Source: Opitutia bacterium Tous-C10FEB (GTDB taxonomy: Bacteria > Verrucomicrobiota > Verrucomicrobiia > Opitutales > Opitutaceae). From it: a stretch of 36,055 nucleotides of DNA. The notes beneath the pieces are model-generated. The model saw only the letters and a program-made list of their open reading frames with translations, had not been told where the DNA came from and made no database searches. The stretch spans positions 1-36,055 of the forward strand of contig NEUY01000005.1 in NCBI GenBank assembly GCA_002304425.1, in the 5' to 3' direction. This document shows positions 18,219-27,417 of the stretch, in pieces (position 1 is the first letter of the stretch; each line of letters starts with the position of its first letter). The position numbers were made by a program, and so were the translations under genes.

Positions 18219-20207
18219 TTAGAATGAATACTTCAAGTTGCAGGAGACGAAATCACGATCGCTGATGAGATTATAGCGATCGGCACCAAAGAAATTAATG
18301 TAACGCAGATCGAACGCCCAAGCATTTTGGAAGGTAAACTCTGCGCCGATGGTAAGCGATTTCCGCCCGTGCAGGAAATTGCCCAAGGGCAAGGGCGTGT
18401 TCCCGCCGACATCGTGAGCGTAGATCACGGTCGGGGAAATATTAACCCCGCGGAAGACGTTATTGTAATCAAGGCGACCAACTAATTGATAACCCCAAGA
18501 AAAGCTGTCCGCGAAAGCCGAGGCAGGCTCCGACAAGGGAGCGATATTTGAAGCATTATTGCCGGAATTTGTCATGTAGTTCACATCGCCACCCACCATC
18601 GTACCGGGACCATCAAAACGTAAGACGTTCTTGCTCGGGAGGTCCGCGTTGACGAAGCCGGTCTCAGCCAAAAGGGTCGTCTGGGCTGACCCGAGGATGC
18701 CTTTACCCACCCAAGTGGCGGTCATCTGCCCCGTCGTTACTTTGAGTCGGCGATAGCCGGGGACGTAGGTATTCAGCTGACCCAAGAAATTACCGATTTG
18801 GTTATTGGCACCAAAAGCAGGGTTAATTGAGGAGAATGCGGCGAAAAGTAATTCGACGTCATCAACCTGTAGCGGCTGACTTTTCCGGTAGCTGATTTCA
18901 CCCTGCAGGGCGATGCCGTGCACGCTCGTATTGAAGCTGGCTCCAACTAAGCCGATGTCTTCCGGGAATTCGATCAAGTAGCGGCCGGTACCAGCGGCAG
19001 TCAGGAAGCCGATGGTCCTAGCTCCATTCGCAATTGTGACCGTGGAGGGATAAAATGCCGCGTAAGGCGCTAATGACGGAGCCAAGGAGCCAACCGGCAC
19101 ACTGGTCAGAGCAGAACCCACCAGTCCGGGTAAAATAGCCGAGACGGTGGCAGCAGGAATTCCCGCTGCAATCATGGCTGGGGCCAGATTCGCGCTAGCC
19201 AAGCTGCTCGCGGTTGCTTGCACCAAGGCTGAACTGATCGCATCCCTCGGGGTGAGCGCTGAAATGACCGGGAGGCGACTGTGATAATTCATGGCGAACA
19301 AGCCGAATTCCGTGTCCTTCAAACCGCGCGCTAGCCAGCGAAGATTGACGCCGTATTGCCCGGCGAAACCAGGCTCATTGTCAGTCCCACGGGGCACCGC
19401 GCCGAGATTGGCGGTATCGGCGATAGCGCCGAATCCGAGCATGACCTTAGTGCCGCCTTTGGGCGCAAAGTCATTCGAACTAAAATATGTACCAGGAGGA
19501 TCAATGCGGGTGCGATCCCAGCCGAGGAGGTAAAAAGCTTCTAACGACAAATCCTCGTTTAGACCTAAGGCGGCAGAAACCATGTTAACCGGACGAAGCG
19601 CTTCTTTAAGCTCTGAGCCGGGCGTGCGGAGTTTCGCCACATCAATTGGGTTAATGGAGTTGATCCCGTTGGGAATAAAGGTGCTCTCACCCCAGCTCAA
19701 TACTTGGCGACCCAGGCGAAGGGTGGCGGGCATTTCGCCAATCGTCTCCTTGAAATAAACGTAGGCATCGAGTAATTCCGCTCCGGTACTGACGATTTTA
19801 TTGGCCTCATCGCTGAGCGCAGTCCGATCGCGCGCGCCGTTGGAATTTACTAAGTCATTGAAATAATAGCCGCGGACGAACAGCCCGGCGTGCTGATACT
19901 TAATAAGGAGATCGTGATTCGCCTTCATGAGGAAGGAAGCAACTCCACTGTTCCGGTAGTTCAAATTGCCATCGTCGTTGTTGTTCGAGCGCTGAAGACC
20001 ACCGGATCCGAGCCCGTAGAACTGTGGATCGGCGGGATTAACGCGGTAAAGCCCGCCCACTGAAAGCGTGGTGTCAAAGTTGCCTTTGACGTCACCAAAT
20101 TCAAAAACAAAGGCTTGGGCGCACGGCGCTTGGGCCAACAAAGCCAAACCGGCGATAGCCGATAGGCGCAGACAAGAAGAGACAGCTTTGCTTAGGTTCA
20201 TAGACAT
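18219..20207 (-). CDS. DUF1302-family outer-membrane beta-barrel protein
   Basis: 662 residues, ATG at 20207. A signal peptide is predicted to about residue 32 (LLAQAPCAQA). The mature protein begins with FEFGDVKGNFDTTLSVGGLY, typical of DUF1302, and contains LRLGRQVLSWGESTFIPNGI (residues 164-183) and LRPVNMVSAALGLNEDLSLE. It ends NLKYSF, a C-terminal aromatic residue as used by the BAM machinery. Residues about 317-407 are an unusual Ala/Pro/Ser-rich insertion between the conserved HSRLP and EFPEDIGL elements, probably a loop. The gene heads the DUF1302-DUF1329-YCF48-MMPL cassette and diverges from uvrA. A channel or binding barrel for a hydrophobic substrate is the likely role. Confidence 0.9.
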   Translation of the reverse strand: MSMNLSKAVSSCLRLSAIAGLALLAQAPCAQAFVFEFGDVKGNFDTTLSVGGLYRVNPADPQFYGLGSGGLQRSNNNDDGNLNYRNSGVASFLMKANHDLLIKYQHAGLFVRGYYFNDLVNSNGARDRTALSDEANKIVSTGAELLDAYVYFKETIGEMPATLRLGRQVLSWGESTFIPNGINSINPIDVAKLRTPGSELKEALRPVNMVSAALGLNEDLSLEAFYLLGWDRTRIDPPGTYFSSNDFAPKGGTKVMLGFGAIADTANLGAVPRGTDNEPGFAGQYGVNLRWLARGLKDTEFGLFAMNYHSRLPVISALTPRDAISSALVQATASSLASANLAPAMIAAGIPAATVSAILPGLVGSALTSVPVGSLAPSLAPYAAFYPSTVTIANGARTIGFLTAAGTGRYLIEFPEDIGLVGASFNTSVHGIALQGEISYRKSQPLQVDDVELLFAAFSSINPAFGANNQIGNFLGQLNTYVPGYRRLKVTTGQMTATWVGKGILGSAQTTLLAETGFVNADLPSKNVLRFDGPGTMVGGDVNYMTNSGNNASNIAPLSEPASAFADSFSWGYQLVGRLDYNNVFRGVNISPTVIYAHDVGGNTPLPLGNFLHGRKSLTIGAEFTFQNAWAFDLRYINFFGADRYNLISDRDFVSCNLKYSF

Positions 20208-20285
20208 AAAACGCAGAGGTTCAGGATGAGGAAGCCATTAGCGACATAGGCTAACGGCTCTGCTTAGGGGTAGCAGGTAATAAGG

Positions 20286-20294
20286 TGCTATAAT
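20286..20294 (+). promoter_or_regulatory. Candidate extended -10 promoter for uvrA-dinB
   Basis: In the 178-base gap between the divergent DUF1302 and uvrA genes, TGCTATAAT (TG-n plus perfect TATAAT) lies about 90 bases before the uvrA ATG. No good -35 is visible (TTAGGG at 20264 is poor), consistent with an extended -10 type. No GAAC-N4-GTTC or TGTTC-N4-GAACA LexA-like site is seen in the gap. Confidence 0.45.
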
Positions 20295-20385
20295 TACGGA
20301 ATCACAAGCGAGAAACATGGCTCCCAAAATAGCGAATGCACTAATCCCACTTTGACGCGCGAACTAAAACCGCAACATTGGTGCC

Positions 20386-23235
20386 ATGAACGCGGCCACG
20401 CACATTCATATTAAAGGAGCCCGCGAACATAATCTGCGGAACTTAGAACTTCGGATTCCCCGCGGGAAGCTGGTCGTCTTGACGGGCCCGAGTGGTTCAG
20501 GAAAGTCATCGTTGGCCTTTGATACAATTTATGCGGAGGGCTACCGGAAATATATGGAAAGTCTTTCCGCTTCGGCGCGCCAGTTGCTGGAACAGCTCAA
20601 GCGACCGGATGTCGATTTTATCCACGGACTTTCCCCGGTTCTCGCGATCGAGCAACGCACGGGCGGTGGCTCTCCGCGCAGTACGGTTGCCACCGTCACG
20701 GAAGTGGCCGATTACGCGCGCTTACTTTGGGCCTTCTGCGGTGAACCACGTTGTCCTAAGGACGGGGGGCAGGTTCAGAAACGCTCGCTGGACGATTGCG
20801 TGACCCAATTATTTCAGTCGGCCCCGGGCGAGCGCGCCATCTTGCTCGCGGCTTGGATGACGGCCAAGCCATCCGTCCTCCGTGAGGAATTACCCCGGCT
20901 TAGCCAACGCGGCTTTCAACGGGTGCGCATTGCGGGCGTGATTTATTCTCTGGATGACTGGACCCTCGGTGTAAACGGTTCGGCTGAGCTCACCGTGGAG
21001 TTGGTGGTGGATCGGGTCGTCATCACCGCCGAGCAACGCAGCCGTTTAGCTGATTCTCTGGAGCTGGCTTTTCGCGAAGGGCAGAATCGGGTCAAAGTGC
21101 TGGTGCAAAAAACGACCGAGGATACTTGGCGGGAAATCCCGCTGAGCCAGAATTTAAGCTGCTCGATTTGTGGCGACATTTTTGAACTACTTTCGCCGCG
21201 GCATTTTTCATTTAATCATCGTGAAGGCGCATGTCCGGATTGTGGCGGTCTTGGTCGCAAACTGGCGTTCAGCGATGAATTAATTGTTCCCCAACCGCAA
21301 AAATCAGTGCGGGCGGGAGCCATCAAGCCTTGGCGGATTGGCGGTCGTAATCTCATCATTCGACATAGCTCGATCCTGAAACAACTAGCCGAGCAATTGC
21401 CGTTTGATCCTGAGTTGCCCTGGCAGGATTTGCCGCCGCCGATCAAAACAACAATTTTGCACGGCGCCGGTGAGCGCTTGTTTAGTTTTCGCTTACGGCG
21501 GACGCAGAAGGCTGAGTTAAAGCCATTTCTGGGGGTAATCGCGCTGCTGGAAGCCGGGCGACGGGAATCGCGCAGCGACGGCTACCGCGCTCGCTTGGCC
21601 ACCTTTATGGGCAGTGCGGATTGTCCTGCCTGTCACGGCTGGAGACTTAATGCGCGCAGCGCCGCGGTGCAGTTGGCGGGCCGGAGCTTTGTGGAATTCA
21701 TGGCCATGGACATTCAAAGGGCCTATGAATTTATGCAGGGCCTTCCCGCCGTATTGCCCCGCACCGAAGCGGTTGCCGAAGTCGTGGCCGCAGTGGAACA
21801 GCGTTTGCGCTTTTTGAATGAAACGGGGCTAGGTTATTTAACCCTCGAGCGAGAATATGCGACCCTATCGGGCGGTGAAGCCCAGCGCGTTCGGCTGGCC
21901 ACGCAATTGGGAATGGGGCTCGTCGGAGTGATCTACGTGCTGGATGAGCCGAGCATCGGGCTGCATCCGCATGATAATCAGCGCTTGCTCGCCACGCTCC
22001 GGGAGCTGCGCGATCGGGGTAACACCGTGTTGGTCGTCGAACACGATGCGGACACGATGCGGATCGCCGATGAATTAATTGAACTCGGACCAGGCGCGGG
22101 CACCGAAGGCGGTCAGATTCTCTTTCAGGGCTCGCCCCAAGCCTGCGCGGCATTGCCCGCGGCAAACTCACGCACCGGAGCGTATTTGGCGGGGAAGCTG
22201 AGTATTATTAAAAATGCTCCGACCAAAAAACCCGACAACCGCTGGTTAATCGTGCAAGGAGCAACCGAGCATAATCTAAAAAACATCGAGGCTCGTTTTC
22301 CCGTCGGTCTCCTCACTTGTGTCACCGGCGTCTCGGGTTCCGGTAAAAGCTCGTTGGTTAACGATATTCTGGCGGTCGCCGTCGCCCGCAAACTGAACGG
22401 AGCAAAAAATCTCCCGGGGGCCCATCGCAGTTTGCGGGGGCTCGAGGCTTTTGCAAAAGCCGTCGTGGTCGATCAAGCGCCGATTGGAAGAAGCCCTCGC
22501 TCAAATCCGGCGAGCTTCGTCGGGTTGTTGGATTTACTCCGCGAACTTTTCGCTAAATTACCGCTGGCGAAAGTCCGCGGCTATAAAGCGAGTCGCTTTA
22601 GTTTTAATGTGCGGGGCGGTCGTTGCGAACGTTGCCAAGGCGATGGGCAAATCAAACTTGATATGCAATTCATGGCTGACGCCTACACACCGTGCGGCAG
22701 TTGTGATGGCCAGCGTTTTAATCGTGAAACGCTGGAAGTGCGTTTTCATGGGAAAAGCATTGCCGATGTTCTCGCCCTCACGGTTCGGGAAGCGCTGGAG
22801 CTTTTTCGCCCGGTGCCGCGGATTATGGAAAAATTAGCCACGCTCGATGCGGTGGGGCTGGGTTATTTACAACTCGGACAATCCGCGACCACACTCTCCG
22901 GGGGTGAAGCGCAGCGCATTAAACTGTCCCTTGAACTGAGTAAGCGTGAGCAGGGTTTAACTCTTTATATTCTGGATGAACCCACCACGGGGTTGCATTG
23001 GACCGATATCCAGCGACTGATGGATTTACTTTTTAAACTGCGCGACGCGGGCAATACCTTGGTCGTGATCGAGCATAATCTGGATGTCATTCGAATGGCG
23101 GATTGGGTGCTGGACCTCGGGCCCGGCGGTGGCCCCGCCGGCGGCAATATAGTCTATGCGGGTGACGTCGCGGGCCTGAAAAAAGTATCAGGGTCACTCA
23201 CCGGCCGAGCCTTGCGGAGTGTTACTTTACGCTGA
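20386..23235 (+). CDS. uvrA: Excinuclease ABC subunit A
   Basis: 949 residues, ATG at 20386. UvrA is the damage-recognition ATPase of nucleotide excision repair. Two ABC modules are complete: Walker [10 protein letters not shown] at residues 34-42 and GVSGSGKSS near 648, each with LSGGEAQR and LDEP. Zinc modules C259-x2-C262-x20-C283-x2-C286 and C747-x2-C750-x19-C770-x2-C773 match the E. coli spacing. The UvrB-binding region between residues about 120 and 245 is present, so this is not a UvrA2 type. Oddities: the usual CPxCG after the first region reads CPKDGG, and the highly conserved SHNPRSTVGT is [10 protein letters not shown]. It overlaps dinB by one base; divergence may mean a second UvrA paralogue elsewhere in the genome. 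Confidence 0.95.
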   Translation: MNAATHIHIKGAREHNLRNLELRIPRGKLVVLTGPSGSGKSSLAFDTIYAEGYRKYMESLSASARQLLEQLKRPDVDFIHGLSPVLAIEQRTGGGSPRSTVATVTEVADYARLLWAFCGEPRCPKDGGQVQKRSLDDCVTQLFQSAPGERAILLAAWMTAKPSVLREELPRLSQRGFQRVRIAGVIYSLDDWTLGVNGSAELTVELVVDRVVITAEQRSRLADSLELAFREGQNRVKVLVQKTTEDTWREIPLSQNLSCSICGDIFELLSPRHFSFNHREGACPDCGGLGRKLAFSDELIVPQPQKSVRAGAIKPWRIGGRNLIIRHSSILKQLAEQLPFDPELPWQDLPPPIKTTILHGAGERLFSFRLRRTQKAELKPFLGVIALLEAGRRESRSDGYRARLATFMGSADCPACHGWRLNARSAAVQLAGRSFVEFMAMDIQRAYEFMQGLPAVLPRTEAVAEVVAAVEQRLRFLNETGLGYLTLEREYATLSGGEAQRVRLATQLGMGLVGVIYVLDEPSIGLHPHDNQRLLATLRELRDRGNTVLVVEHDADTMRIADELIELGPGAGTEGGQILFQGSPQACAALPAANSRTGAYLAGKLSIIKNAPTKKPDNRWLIVQGATEHNLKNIEARFPVGLLTCVTGVSGSGKSSLVNDILAVAVARKLNGAKNLPGAHRSLRGLEAFAKAVVVDQAPIGRSPRSNPASFVGLLDLLRELFAKLPLAKVRGYKASRFSFNVRGGRCERCQGDGQIKLDMQFMADAYTPCGSCDGQRFNRETLEVRFHGKSIADVLALTVREALELFRPVPRIMEKLATLDAVGLGYLQLGQSATTLSGGEAQRIKLSLELSKREQGLTLYILDEPTTGLHWTDIQRLMDLLFKLRDAGNTLVVIEHNLDVIRMADWVLDLGPGGGPAGGNIVYAGDVAGLKKVSGSLTGRALRSVTLR

Positions 23236-24407
23236 TGTCTGACTTGCCGCTCATCGTTCACCTCGATGCGGATGCTTTTTTTGTGTCCTGCGAGCTGACT
23301 TTGCAGCCGGCCTTGCGCGGAAAAAAATGTGCCGTTGGTGGCCGCGAACGTGGCATCATTGCCTCTGCGAGTTACGAGGCGAGGGCTTGTGGCGTTTACA
23401 CGCCCATGCCGACGACCCAAGCGCTCAAGCTTTGCCCCGACTTGATTTTGCTCCCGCCAACCGCTGGACTATATGGTAAAATCTCCCAGCAATTATTCGA
23501 CCTCTGCGAAACGCTGACCCCGTACGTGCAGCGCAATTCGATCGACGAGGGTTATCTTGATCTCGGGCCGTGTGGCTTCACGTCGACGACGGAAATTGAA
23601 CAACAGGTGCGCGCACTGCAGCAGCGTATCCGGGAGGAATTGGGCGTGACGGCTTCATTTGGCCTAGCCTCGAATAAGCTTGTCGCGGCAGTCGCGAGCA
23701 AGGCCTACAAGCCGCGGGGGTTCACGCTGGTCGCCCCTGGCAGTGAGGCTCAGTTTTTAGCGCCATTAAAAGTGAGTGTAATTCCCGGCATCGGAAAAAT
23801 AACCGAAGCGCGTTTGGCCGATGCCGGGATTCGCTTGGTCAGTGACCTCATCGCGCAGTCGGCCGCCGAACGACAGCGCCTTTTGGGCGATGCCGGGCCG
23901 GCGCTGCTCGCATTGGCTCGAGGTGAGGACACCGACTCGGTCGATCCGACCGCGGCAGCGGCCCAGTCCTATTCTACGCAGGAAACTTTTAATCATAATA
24001 GTAGCGACTTTTCTCTCATCGAACGAGTAACGAAGCGGATGATCGATGAACTCATGCCTAAAATCAGAGCAGAGGGAAAACAGGCCAAAACTCTCACCAT
24101 AAAAATTCGCTATCCCGGGATGGAGGATCGTTCCTCGGCCCGCAGCTTGGCGGTCGGCAGTGATCTAGAAACCGCATTTTATCCCCTCGTCTCGCAGTTG
24201 TTGAAAGCGGCGTGGACCGAGCCACGGCCATTGCGACTCGTGGGCGTGCGTTTTTCTGGTATCGAGCAACCCAGCCGCCAGCTCGAAATTTTTGGTGAAG
24301 TAGCCGATAAAAAGCGCCGCTTGGCTGGGGTGCTGGATAAATTGAATGCCCGCGGACCGTTGCCCGCGGTGCATTCCGGCCATCAGCTCGGACCGCGGCC
24401 GTCGTAG
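23235..24407 (+). CDS. dinB: DNA polymerase IV (Y-family translesion polymerase)
   Basis: 390 residues, ATG at 23235, whose first base is the last of the uvrA stop (TGATG). Pol IV copies damaged DNA without proofreading. Catalytic acidic residues are present: D11 in HLDADAFF (steric-gate region F15/F16) and D104-E105 in NSIDEGYLD. A helix-hairpin-helix thumb segment IPGIGKITEARLADAGI lies at about residues 183-199, and the little-finger domain follows. QLEIF at residues 349-353 resembles the beta-clamp binding pentapeptide. Overlap with uvrA indicates co-transcription and translational coupling. Confidence 0.95.
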   Translation: MSDLPLIVHLDADAFFVSCELTLQPALRGKKCAVGGRERGIIASASYEARACGVYTPMPTTQALKLCPDLILLPPTAGLYGKISQQLFDLCETLTPYVQRNSIDEGYLDLGPCGFTSTTEIEQQVRALQQRIREELGVTASFGLASNKLVAAVASKAYKPRGFTLVAPGSEAQFLAPLKVSVIPGIGKITEARLADAGIRLVSDLIAQSAAERQRLLGDAGPALLALARGEDTDSVDPTAAAAQSYSTQETFNHNSSDFSLIERVTKRMIDELMPKIRAEGKQAKTLTIKIRYPGMEDRSSARSLAVGSDLETAFYPLVSQLLKAAWTEPRPLRLVGVRFSGIEQPSRQLEIFGEVADKKRRLAGVLDKLNARGPLPAVHSGHQLGPRPS

Positions 24408-24409
24408 CC

Positions 24410-24746
24410 TCGGCGCGATGATTGAGGGTGGTGCGGTAACGCTGTATCGCCGGGAAGTTAGCCGCGGCTGGTTCATGGGCCAGAGCAACTACAACGTTAA
24501 CTACCCGTTTAAAATCGTTATCATCCGCATCATTCCAACGCACCTTAGCGCGAAAATATTCGGCCCAATAGAATTCCTAAAAGAAACCTTCCGGCTTTTT
24601 TTCTCAACGAAGCCGCCGGCTTTCATCACGGCCCAGCCTAGGCCCCGATGGCTGTTGCTCTGGATTTCGGCCAGGGGCGTGGGGAGCAAGCTGGCGGCCA
24701 GCCAGGAATACGATTCATGGTACCCGATACGCTTTTATGGCTTAAA
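24410..24746 (-). pseudogene. Remnant of an unidentified protein-coding gene
   Basis: The 429-base gap between dinB and the IMPase gene is not empty. On the minus strand, one frame encodes FLTPSTLFKP, a TAA stop at 24735-24737, and then KRIGYHESYSWLAASLLPTP, AEIQSNSHRGLGWAVM and KAGGFVEKKSRKVSF, down to about 24580. A neighbouring frame, after a TAG at 24577-24579, continues with EFYWAEYFRAKVRWNDADDN and DFKRVVNVVVALAHEPAAA towards dinB. Both pieces have convincing amino-acid composition and meet at one point, as expected for one gene with an in-frame stop and a one-base shift. I do not recognise the family. No start codon can be assigned. The remaining bases to 24836 show nothing further. 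Confidence 0.45.
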
Positions 24747-24836
24747 CAGAGTGCTAGGGGTCAAAAAAATCTAGGTCACAATCAAATATCGCGGTCGGCG
24801 GGCTAGATTCCATTTGGAATCAGAGCGGCTCTGTGG

Positions 24837-25664
24837 ATGCTACCCTTTAATTATATGAACCCCGCTGCGTCCAACCACGAGATCGATCAACGCGTTGCCG
24901 CTGCCCTTGCTGCTGTGAGTGCGGAAACAGAGTTACTGCATCAGGAGTTCGGGCGCGCGCGCAGCGAACTTAAATCCGACGGCACGAAAGTCACGGCGGT
25001 CGACATCGCTATTTCTCAACATATTCAGACCGCCATTGGGGCGTTGTTTCCCACCGATCAATTTTTTAGCGAAGAGCTGACTCCGACCGAAGTCGCAGTG
25101 CCTGTAACGGCCCGTTTCTGCTGGGTCCTTGATCCGATCGATGGCACGAACAATTACGTCAACGGGATCAGCCATTGCGCCATATCTCTCGCGCTGCTGG
25201 AACGGGGCGAGCCGGCTTACGGCGTGATTTATGATTTGGCTCGACGGGTGCTCATTCATGGCGGACCCGGGCGCGGGCTATTTGAGGGCTCGCGACCAGC
25301 TCGCGCTCGCGGCGAGGCACCGAATAGTCATAGTTTGATTGGGTTTCATTCGCCCTCGGATAAGTCTCATGCGATGGAAGGGAAGCGGCTGATCGAAAAT
25401 TTTAAAATTCGCGGACTCGGTAGCAGCACCCTGCATTTAGCCTACGCCGCCATCGGCCTGCTTGATGGGGTGGTGGACCACAATAATAAGGTCTGGGATA
25501 TCGCCGCCGCTTGCGCCCTTTGCGCCGAGGCGGGCATCAGCATACATTATCTAGAAAATCCGCCCTTTCCCATGCGAGAATTTACGCTGCAAGCACCGCG
25601 CGTACAATACGCGGCGGGGCTTCCCGCAATGGTGCAACGCCTGCGCGAAGTGCTCGACCGCTAA
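24837..25664 (+). CDS. Inositol monophosphatase-family protein
   Basis: 275 residues from ATG 24837; an ATG at 24855 is an alternative, and neither has a strong ribosome-binding site. The Mg2+-dependent phosphatase motifs are present: FFSEEL (metal Glu), DPIDGTNNYVNG (near residue 98) and the second-half WDIAAACALCAEAG, which supplies the last metal Asp. The family dephosphorylates inositol phosphates, PAP or fructose-1,6-bisphosphate; the Y-V-N of the DPIDGT motif in place of the common NF-x-H/R does not decide among these. Convergent with the MBL-fold gene, sharing 4 bases (25661-25664). Confidence 0.87.
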   Translation: MLPFNYMNPAASNHEIDQRVAAALAAVSAETELLHQEFGRARSELKSDGTKVTAVDIAISQHIQTAIGALFPTDQFFSEELTPTEVAVPVTARFCWVLDPIDGTNNYVNGISHCAISLALLERGEPAYGVIYDLARRVLIHGGPGRGLFEGSRPARARGEAPNSHSLIGFHSPSDKSHAMEGKRLIENFKIRGLGSSTLHLAYAAIGLLDGVVDHNNKVWDIAAACALCAEAGISIHYLENPPFPMREFTLQAPRVQYAAGLPAMVQRLREVLDR

Positions 25665-27019
25665 ACGAGGTAGGACTGGAGCGGCACGGGATCGAGCACT
25701 TTGGCGCCAGGTAATTTGGTGGCAAGTTGGGCGGCAAACCAAGCGCGGGCCGGTGGGTCGCCGTGGGTCAAAACGATCGAGCGCGGCTGGCACGCTAAGG
25801 CATAGTCGAGCAACTCTTCACGCGTGGCGTGGCCACTAAACTCAAAGCGCTCAATTTGCGCACGGATCCGCGCCTTAACATTAACTGCCGCAAATAGAAA
25901 TTCTTCGCCATTTTGTGCCGCCTGCAGATGCCCACCGGGGGTGTCCGGATCGCAGTAGCCGACGAAACAGATACTATGCTTGGCGTTGCCGACGAGGCAG
26001 GAGGCAAGGGTATAAGAGGCGGTCTTTTCCACCATCATACCGCTGCTCACGACATAAATCCCTTGCGTGGGCGGTTCTTTTCCGGGGACGAGATCGCGGG
26101 GAGACTTTTTAATTTTTAGTTCCTTCAGAATCGTTCGCGTAAAGTGAACGAGACCAGTTTTTTTGGAAATATCATCCAGGTAATCGCAAAGATCCATGCC
26201 GAGACCTGAAGCGAAAATCGGGGCGGCGCCTAAACGATTAAATTTTCGAGCATCGTGGAGGATCGCGAGGATTTCCTGCATCCGCCCAAGGGCAAAAACT
26301 GGAATCAAGACCGACCCACCGCGCAACAACGTTTGATTGATTGTGTCGATCAAGCGAATCATCTCGTTCGAGCGAAGGTGGCCCGGCGGTTTATCGCTAG
26401 CGCCATGCGTGGTTTCAGTAACGAGCGTATCGAAATGAACCCGGGGGAGTTTCGCTCCATCCAAGATTCGTTGCGGAGAAAAAAGCACGTCACCGGTAAA
26501 AAAGATGCGCCGATGTTTATGGACAATTTCCACGCCGCACGCACCGGCGATGTGCCCAGCGGCATAAAAAGTGAATTCGATCTCATCCTGGGCCCCGGCA
26601 AATTTTTTTGGACTGTTCAGTGAGTGGGGTAACAAGCGCGGCGCAATACGATCAATCTCATCATGCGTGAAAAGCGGGTATTCCATGATGCCTTTTTCTT
26701 CACGTTCACGAACCATGACGTTCGAGGAATTATGCAACATCCGCTCGATGAGCATGCGGCTCGGGAGCGTCATGATCACCGGGGTGTTCGGTTGGTGCCG
26801 CATGAGTAGGGGCAAAGAACCAATATGATCCAGATGACAATGAGTGATGAAAATGAGGTCGAGCTTCACCCCCGCGAGCGGTCGCAGATCGGGGGCCGCG
26901 ATGCGGCCCACTTGTTTAGGATTGAGTCCGCTATCGATGACAAAATGGAAATCACCGATCTGACAGTACAGGCAGTTAGCCCCGATGCCCCCCGCACTGT
27001 TTAAATCGATGATCTTCAC
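25661..27019 (-). CDS. MBL-fold / beta-CASP ribonuclease
   Basis: 452 residues, ATG at 27019. Metallo-beta-lactamase motifs: THCHLDHIGSLPLL near residue 60 (HxHxDH), AAGHIAGACG (motif 3 His), FFTGDVLFSP (motif 4 Asp). A beta-CASP domain follows, with VTETTHG, PVFALGRMQEIL, SSGMM, GYCDPDTPGG and FSGHATREELLDYA (motif B/C His), ending LTHGDPPARAW. Size and motif order fit the CPSF73/RNase J-like processing nucleases; ETTHG replaces the commoner ESTYG. Cytoplasmic, no signal. It starts 14 bases after the apaG stop, so the two are probably one operon. Confidence 0.87.
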   Translation of the reverse strand: MKIIDLNSAGGIGANCLYCQIGDFHFVIDSGLNPKQVGRIAAPDLRPLAGVKLDLIFITHCHLDHIGSLPLLMRHQPNTPVIMTLPSRMLIERMLHNSSNVMVREREEKGIMEYPLFTHDEIDRIAPRLLPHSLNSPKKFAGAQDEIEFTFYAAGHIAGACGVEIVHKHRRIFFTGDVLFSPQRILDGAKLPRVHFDTLVTETTHGASDKPPGHLRSNEMIRLIDTINQTLLRGGSVLIPVFALGRMQEILAILHDARKFNRLGAAPIFASGLGMDLCDYLDDISKKTGLVHFTRTILKELKIKKSPRDLVPGKEPPTQGIYVVSSGMMVEKTASYTLASCLVGNAKHSICFVGYCDPDTPGGHLQAAQNGEEFLFAAVNVKARIRAQIERFEFSGHATREELLDYALACQPRSIVLTHGDPPARAWFAAQLATKLPGAKVLDPVPLQSYLV

Positions 27020-27033
27020 GTGATGGGCGCCAG

Positions 27034-27417
27034 TCAGTCGGCCGGAATAATCATGTCAAACTTTGGGATCCGGACAAAAATCCGAGCGCCGTGCGCATCT
27101 ACTCCATGAAAACTGCCGGAGGCCTGACTGTTACAGTTTCCTATATGGTAGCTGTTGTACGTAAAATGCGCGCCGGGGATGAGGGTGGGGGTCTCACCGA
27201 CGATTTTGTCTCCCTCGACCACCGCCCGGGTTCCATCCGCATTTTCGATCACCCACTTCCGGCCAAGCAGGGTAACCGTACGATCAGAGCCATTATGAAT
27301 CGTCAGGTAATAGATGAACGCGTGGGGGCGATCGGCTGGGAGGTGATCACCGCCGTAACGATAAATGAGCTGATCTAAGTTAACTTTGAGACCAAGTAAT
27401 TCATGCGCGACACTCAT
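27034..27417 (-). CDS. apaG: ApaG-domain protein
   Basis: 127 residues, ATG at 27417. An all-beta ApaG (DUF525) fold is indicated by [36 protein letters not shown] and [17 protein letters not shown], and the C-terminal [20 protein letters not shown]. ApaG is a small protein of debated function, classically linked to the apaH locus and to Co2+/Mg2+ tolerance; neither apaH nor rsmA is present here. It has an N-terminal extension of about 15 residues before the core. Divergent from purH, 110 bases between start codons. It leads a pair with the beta-CASP nuclease. Confidence 0.85.
   Translation of the reverse strand: MSVAHELLGLKVNLDQLIYRYGGDHLPADRPHAFIYYLTIHNGSDRTVTLLGRKWVIENADGTRAVVEGDKIVGETPTLIPGAHFTYNSYHIGNCNSQASGSFHGVDAHGARIFVRIPKFDMIIPAD

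Noticed and set aside
20208-20385. LexA-type SOS box before uvrA
   Set aside because: No GAAC-N4-GTTC, TGTTC-N4-GAACA or CTGT-N8-ACAG-like site could be found in the gap.
20386-23235. UvrA2-type (no UvrB-binding domain) assignment for uvrA
   Set aside because: The region between residues about 120 and 245 that carries the UvrB-binding domain is present, with recognisable sequence.
24346-24774. Plus-strand open frame of 142 codons across the dinB-IMPase gap
   Set aside because: It overlaps the end of dinB, its translation is irregular, and the better-composed sequence is on the opposite strand as two decayed frames.
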